64,000 bases of DNA from Agrypnia vestita (Eukaryota > Arthropoda > Insecta > Trichoptera > Phryganeidae), in NCBI GenBank assembly GCA_016648135.1, contig JADDOH010023161.1, positions 47,625 to 111,624 on the forward strand. The letters run 5' to 3'. This document shows, in pieces, positions 60,201 through 64,000 of this stretch. The notes under the pieces are model-generated. The model made no database searches. It saw only the letters and a program-made list of their open reading frames with translations, and was not told the DNA's origin. Within the stretch, counting starts at the first letter, position 1, and every line of letters begins with the position of its first letter. The position numbers and the translations under genes are program-made.

Positions 60201-60525
60201 ATAAAAGAATTTTACCTTCCATTAAAATTCCTATTTTGTTTCCCTCGACGCCTGGAATCCATTATGAGAGAACAGCCTGCTGTTTCGGCACTTATTCACG
60301 CGTTCCTACCCCCTCTGATTCCCTGTTTGCGACAATTTACTCCCGCTGGTATCCCTGTTTCCGGTTGCGTCGGCGCAACGGTTTTTCTTTCATATGACTC
60401 ATAATGCACCAGGTAGGGATTACCTGGATTCCAGGCGTCGAGGGAAACAAAATAGGAATTTTAATGGAAGGTAAAATTCTTTTATTTTGTGTTCCGTCTC
60501 GACGCCTGGAATCCATTATGAGAGA
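60201..60525. repeat. DIRS terminal inverted repeat / internal complementary region
   Basis: 60201-60260 and 60426-60485 are perfect 60-bp inverted repeats (ATAAAAGAATTTTACCTTCC at one end, its complement at the other). In addition TCGACGCCTGGAATCCATTA with TGAGAGA occurs directly at 60245-60271 and again at 60499-60525. In DIRS elements short internal regions complementary to the ends serve to close a circular DNA intermediate. The arrangement here fits, although the far end of the element is outside the window. Confidence 0.75.
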
Positions 60526-60576
60526 TCTGTTTGTTATCACCTGGTGACCTAGTGGTTCGACGTTATATGTGACTGC

Positions 60577-61590
60577 CTATATTGGCGTAAAGAGAGGCGC
60601 TAATGAGCTCTGGGGGCATTGTTGCTTGGGGTTATCTACTATCTCTCTTTGGTAGAATTTTCGGAAGGTGATTTCACTCTGCCAGTTTCCCCTTGACAAG
60701 ATCTCCTCTATCGGGTAGTTTTCCAGCCAATTCAACGAAGCCACAGCAGAACGAACACTTCCTGGCGTTGCTTCCACTCCAGCCTCTCTTAGGATTGACT
60801 TGATCCAACCACCTATCATTGTCCGTGAAGCTGGCTTTACTTCACCTGCTGTCGTCACAAATAGTTCTTTCATGTCCGGCTTTCGTCTCGGCTGTGAGAG
60901 TGAGACCAGCTTTCGGATCCAAAACAAGGGGTTGATGTTCCTTTCATCCGATGCGCTCAACCTCCATCCCGATTGTTTGTGTCTTGCCGTGTCAGTCTTC
61001 GCTCCAAAGGCTGGCCATAGCGTGATGGAGTCTCCTTTGTCGATCAATCGGTCCGGGGTGACTCTGAGAAGTGTCAGATCTTGGACTCTTCGCCCAGATG
61101 CCATGATGAGTAGTATGGCCGTCCTCCTTGACACGTCATACCGGCTGTTCCTTGGCGGGTTTTCACGTAGCCACTCCCCCACTACTCGGGGGTTCCAGAT
61201 CGGGAGTCTCTCAGTGCATCCACCAGAAACCGAGATGGCTTTAAGGACGTGCCTGACGAGGAAGTTCGAGCTAATCTTATCTGCATCAAGAGCTGGGCCA
61301 CAGAAGGATACGATTGCCGATTTGTGGACCAATATTGTTCGAGGGGCTAGCCCTTCGTGGATGAACAGGTTGGCCAGATATCTTGCCACTGTTGCAGGGG
61401 GAGGGTTATGAGGTTGGACAGAATGCGTGGTACACCATCGCTGCCACCTATCCCAGGCCGGCTTGTAGGTGTTCAGCGTTGAGCCTCTCCAGCCAGATCT
61501 GAACAGCTGCTGTTCCTCCTGGCTCCAATCCGCTATAGCCTGTTCCCACCCACTGCTATTCTCCAAACTTCCAGTTGGAGGTCCTACACC
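60577..61590 (-). CDS. DIRS tyrosine recombinase
   Basis: About 335 residues, open to the stop at 60577. The N-terminal core-binding part has STLNTYKPAWDRWQRWC and ARYLANLFIHEGLAPRTI. The catalytic part has Arg I in LIMASGRRVQDLTLLRV, the second Arg in ATPGSVRSAVASLNW, Trp in ILSRGNWQSE, and the nucleophile Tyr in TFRKFYQREI. It inserts the cDNA circle without target duplication. The His expected three residues before the second Arg (HxxR) is Gly here, which may be a feature of this family or a lesion. No stop interrupts it. Its apparent joining to the polymerase frame upstream is an artefact of the 112-bp duplication. Confidence 0.8.
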   Translation of the reverse strand, partial: GVGPPTGSLENSSGWEQAIADWSQEEQQLFRSGWRGSTLNTYKPAWDRWQRWCTTHSVQPHNPPPATVARYLANLFIHEGLAPRTILVHKSAIVSFCGPALDADKISSNFLVRHVLKAISVSGGCTERLPIWNPRVVGEWLRENPPRNSRYDVSRRTAILLIMASGRRVQDLTLLRVTPDRLIDKGDSITLWPAFGAKTDTARHKQSGWRLSASDERNINPLFWIRKLVSLSQPRRKPDMKELFVTTAGEVKPASRTMIGGWIKSILREAGVEATPGSVRSAVASLNWLENYPIEEILSRGNWQSEITFRKFYQREIVDNPKQQCPQSSLAPLFTPI

Positions 61591-63450
61591 CTCGGTGGGG
61601 GAAACCCTGTCGACGTATCGATCAGGACGCTCTTCAGATCTCTTACGCTTATTGGCCCTCCCTTTGCTCGTTGTTTGAGATCGGCCCTCCAGAATGTCTT
61701 CTCCCATCTTGGCACAACTAGGAGAAAGGTGCCTCTTGCCAGGTTCAAGTGCGCCAGTACTCTTGGGACGAGATTCGGCGGCGGAAATACCCAGGCCAGC
61801 TCGTAATCCCAATGCTGACTGAATGCGTTGAGATAGGAGGCCGAGCAATCGGTTGAGTCTAGCGACACGTAGTTTGGCACCACATGGGCGGTGGCCGATG
61901 CGAAGAGGTCGATCTGAGGACGTCCCCATATTCGGAATATTTCCTCTGTCGCTGGTTCCAGGAGGTGCCATTCCGGGAGTGGTGTCCCCCGAGAGAGTCG
62001 GTCCGCAATCCCGTTGTATCTCCCTGGAATGTACTGCGCTGTCAGAGATATTTCCTGCTGGTCGATAAACTCTAGGAGGTCTCGAGTTATCTTCAGAAGG
62101 CCCAATGATCTTGTCCCCCCCTCCTTGTTGATGTAAGTCACTACTGTCTTGTTGTCTGTCTGCAGTAGGGTCTTCGTTCCTCTTAGCAGGTAAGCGTGAT
62201 CCCTGATCACTGCGTAAACAGCGAAGGCTTCTTTCTGGTTGGAATGCCACCGCATCTGCTCTGGGGACCACTGGCCTGATATCGTCTTGTCGTCCACCTG
62301 GCCGCCCCAACCTGCGTCCGCTGCGTCTGTAGTCAGGAAGTGGGAGAAGGGGGCTTCGTGTATTGGGCAGGACTCCCCTACGGCCTCCAACCACCACTCT
62401 AGGTCTTGCCGAACCGCGGCAGGAAGCTCCACTTGTCTGGATGGCTCGTGCCTCTGCAGCTGGCGGCTGAATCTCTGCAGTCTTCGGCAATGCAAACGAC
62501 CCCGAGGGGTGGCGAAGTTTGCGAAGTTGAGTCTCCCCAAGAGGCCTAGAACCTGCTTGGGGGAGCAACTGCCGGCCTCGATCGGGCGGCGCAGTACTTG
62601 GCGAAGGCCAGAGCACTTGCGGTCCGAGAGGGATTTCTGGTTGGCTTCCCAAGAGGCCTAGAACCTGCTTGGGGGAGCAACTGCCGGCCTCGATCGGGCG
62701 GCGCAGTACTTGGCGAAGGCCAGAGCACTTGCGGTCCGAGAGGGATTTCTGGTTGGCTTCGGTGTCCCAAGTTATGCCCAGAAACTCCAGCTTTTGGGTA
62801 GGTATAAGGACACACTTGTCGCGGTTGATGCACCAACCCAGATGCTGGAACAGATTGACCGTCTCTACTGCCTGGGTCGCTAGCAGGTCCCTTGACTGAT
62901 TGGCCAGAAGGAAGTCGTCCAGGTAGACTACGGTCCTTATTCCTCTCTTCCGCAAGAGTCCCGCTAGCCAGTTTGACAGCGTTGCGAACTTTCTCGGGGC
63001 TGATGACAGGCCTAAGGGCAGGCAGGTCATCTGGAGAAGTTCCCCTTGGTAGTATAGTCTCAGGAACTTTCGGTGCGATTCCGCTATTGGTAGGGGAAAG
63101 TATGCCTGGGTTAGGTCGATTTTCACCAACCAATCTTTGGGCTGGAGGAAGTCTGGGACCCGAAAGTGGTTGAACAGCTTGAAGGGTTTCGCCTCCACAA
63201 GGGCATTCAACGCCTTCAGGTTGAATATCGGCCTTAGGGAGTTGTCCGACTTCGGAGTTAGAAACAGATTGAGATGAAGCTCGGAGAATGATCTGCTCTT
63301 TCCAGCACGCCTGACATCTTCAGGGCCTGAATGTGACTCGACATGTCTCGAGACTCCTTCGTGCTGAAGCTGCTCAACAGCTGCCTGGTGGGGAAGACTA
63401 ACGGAGGTTTGGCAACAAAGGGGATTCTCGCGCCCTTGAGGATTCTCAGC
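61584..63450 (-). pseudogene. DIRS reverse transcriptase-RNase H, frameshifted
   Basis: RT motifs run LFLTPKSDNSLRPIFNLKAL, DWLVKIDLTQAYFPLPI, CLPLGLSSAPRKFA and the catalytic YLDDFLLA, then KLEFLGITWDTE. RNase H follows in another frame from about 62540 (FLTTDAADAGWGG, KEAFAVYAVIRD, LLQTDNKTVVTYINK, GRYNGIADRLSR), then the conserved DIRS tail (PQIDLFASATAH, AWVFPPPNLVPRVL) to a stop at 61584. Two breaks: a shift near 63290, before which the N-terminal part (ESRDMSSHIQALKMSGVLER) lies in a third frame, and an exact 112-bp tandem duplication at 62536-62759 that throws RT out of phase with RNase H. All catalytic residues seen are intact, so inactivation looks recent. Confidence 0.85.
62536..62759. 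repeat. Exact 112-bp tandem duplication in DIRS pol
   Basis: Two adjoining identical units (62536-62647 and 62648-62759), each from CCCAAGAGGCCTAGAACC to GATTTCTGGTTGGCTT. 112 is not a multiple of three, hence the frameshift. Confidence 0.9.
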
Positions 63451-63658
63451 ACTATAGGTGGTGCCCCGAACTCCTTCCACGTGCTTTGGAACCTCCTCAA
63501 GCGTCCTCCCCAGAACTGGTTGTTCAGCCTCGCGTCATCTTCTACCTCTGCGGCTACGGTCACCAGCGGGTTTTCGGCCGTGGTCTGCCTTCCGGTTAGG
63601 TCTCCTGTTCGGGTTCCCTGAGCCTCGCTCCCTGTGCCTCGGCTCCGGCAGAAAGGGC

Positions 63659-63998
63659 TTACGGGACTGGAGGTATCCCTGGTTCGGAGCTCGACGAGAA
63701 GTTGACGGCTGGGGCTGAGATGTTGACGGTTGGGCCAGGTTTCGGGTTGCGGGCTAGACCATCACCTTCTCCTGGCCCCCCGTTCTTTAGGATATACGCC
63801 GATAGCTCTTCCCTATTGAACAAGTATCCCAAGCTTGGAGGGATTTTGGCCGCACCTTCTCGCACGAAAGGGTCTTTGAAGCCCTCCAATATGGCCTTTC
63901 GCCGGTTCAGTATACACTCTGCCCGTCTGCCGCACACAATCTGCAGGATGTCGTCCGAAACCTTATTGTACGGAGCATCGCTGGTGAACATCGACTGA
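63659..63998 (-). CDS. DIRS gag-like ORF, C-terminal part
   Basis: A frame entering from beyond the window: FTSDAPYNKVSDDILQIVCG, RRAECILNRRKAILEGFKDP and PPSLGYLFNREELSAYI, then a Pro/Gly/Ser-rich end with a stop near 63659. ORFs in this position upstream of DIRS polymerases are gag-like and often have such an ALR-rich helical core. Function is inferred from position only. Confidence 0.5.
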   Translation of the reverse strand, partial: QSMFTSDAPYNKVSDDILQIVCGRRAECILNRRKAILEGFKDPFVREGAAKIPPSLGYLFNREELSAYILKNGGPGEGDGLARNPKPGPTVNISAPAVNFSSSSEPGIPPVP

Positions 63999-64000
63999 AT

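Larger units (their letters stand above)
60201..64000 (-). mobile_element. DIRS-type retrotransposon, 5' part beyond window
   Basis: Order on the minus strand: gag end (63998-63659), reverse transcriptase (about 63450-62650), RNase H and following conserved region (62540-61584), tyrosine recombinase (61590-60577), then inverted-repeat DNA (60525-60201). Use of a tyrosine recombinase instead of an integrase, with inverted repeats at the end, defines the DIRS order. It sits in an intron of the C1-domain gene in the same orientation, about 93 bases from the exon at 60107. It is GC-richer than all surrounding DNA. Two frame breaks in the polymerase make this copy non-autonomous. Confidence 0.9.

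Noticed and set aside
59891..60397. 168-codon plus-strand frame
   Set aside because: It crosses the host-DIRS junction and is antisense to the likely Ser-rich exon at 60002-60107.
60577..63480. Single 967-codon protein on the minus strand
   Set aside because: The open frame is produced by a 112-bp tandem duplication that joins RT and recombinase frames. Its middle third is out-of-frame RNase H sequence.
1..64000. CRISPR array, operons or bacterial genes
   Set aside because: All supported genes are split by GT..AG introns and all repeats are of eukaryotic transposon types.

Overview
This window is eukaryotic nuclear DNA, most likely from an insect (order not determinable). Evidence: a split WDR43/UTP5 gene whose ten exons join in frame across GT..AG junctions, a Cep170-type gene on the opposite strand, cecropia-type mariner transposons, hAT elements and their MITEs, R1-like and RTE-like LINE fragments, tRNA-derived SINEs and a DIRS-type retrotransposon, all in very AT-rich, repeat-dense DNA.

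Layout. 1-25.9 kb is mostly repeat-rich DNA, probably the intron and 3' side of a minus-strand Cep170-like gene. One small likely exon (4443-4543) is phase-compatible with the large Cep170 exon at 25980-27991. Between them lie two dead mariner copies (9373-10657 and 19855-21138), several hairpin MITE families, a twin-primed RTE fragment, SINEs and copies of a repeat with a hammerhead-ribozyme-like core. 28012-28589 is a short divergent interval between Cep170 (minus) and WDR43 (plus). WDR43 (28590-43704) appears complete at 674 codons. Its 8-kb intron 7 holds a clean nested-transposon structure: a hAT element with 8-bp target duplications, interrupted by an R1-like LINE (7-bp duplication) and by a solo LTR (4-bp duplication). 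43.7-54.5 kb has no gene I can defend. 54579-60107 carries four minus-strand exons, all phase-compatible, encoding a Ser-rich segment and a perfect-spacing C1 zinc domain of a protein I could not name. From 60201 to the window end is a DIRS-type retrotransposon (minus strand; gag end, RT, RNase H, tyrosine recombinase, inverted repeat), inserted in an intron of that C1 gene and broken by a 112-bp tandem duplication and a second frameshift.

The cellular genes point to ribosome biogenesis (WDR43) and centrosome/microtubule biology (Cep170). They share only a putative divergent promoter interval. Everything else is mobile-element history. The best candidates for something under-described are the hammerhead-like repeat family and the foldback MITE families.
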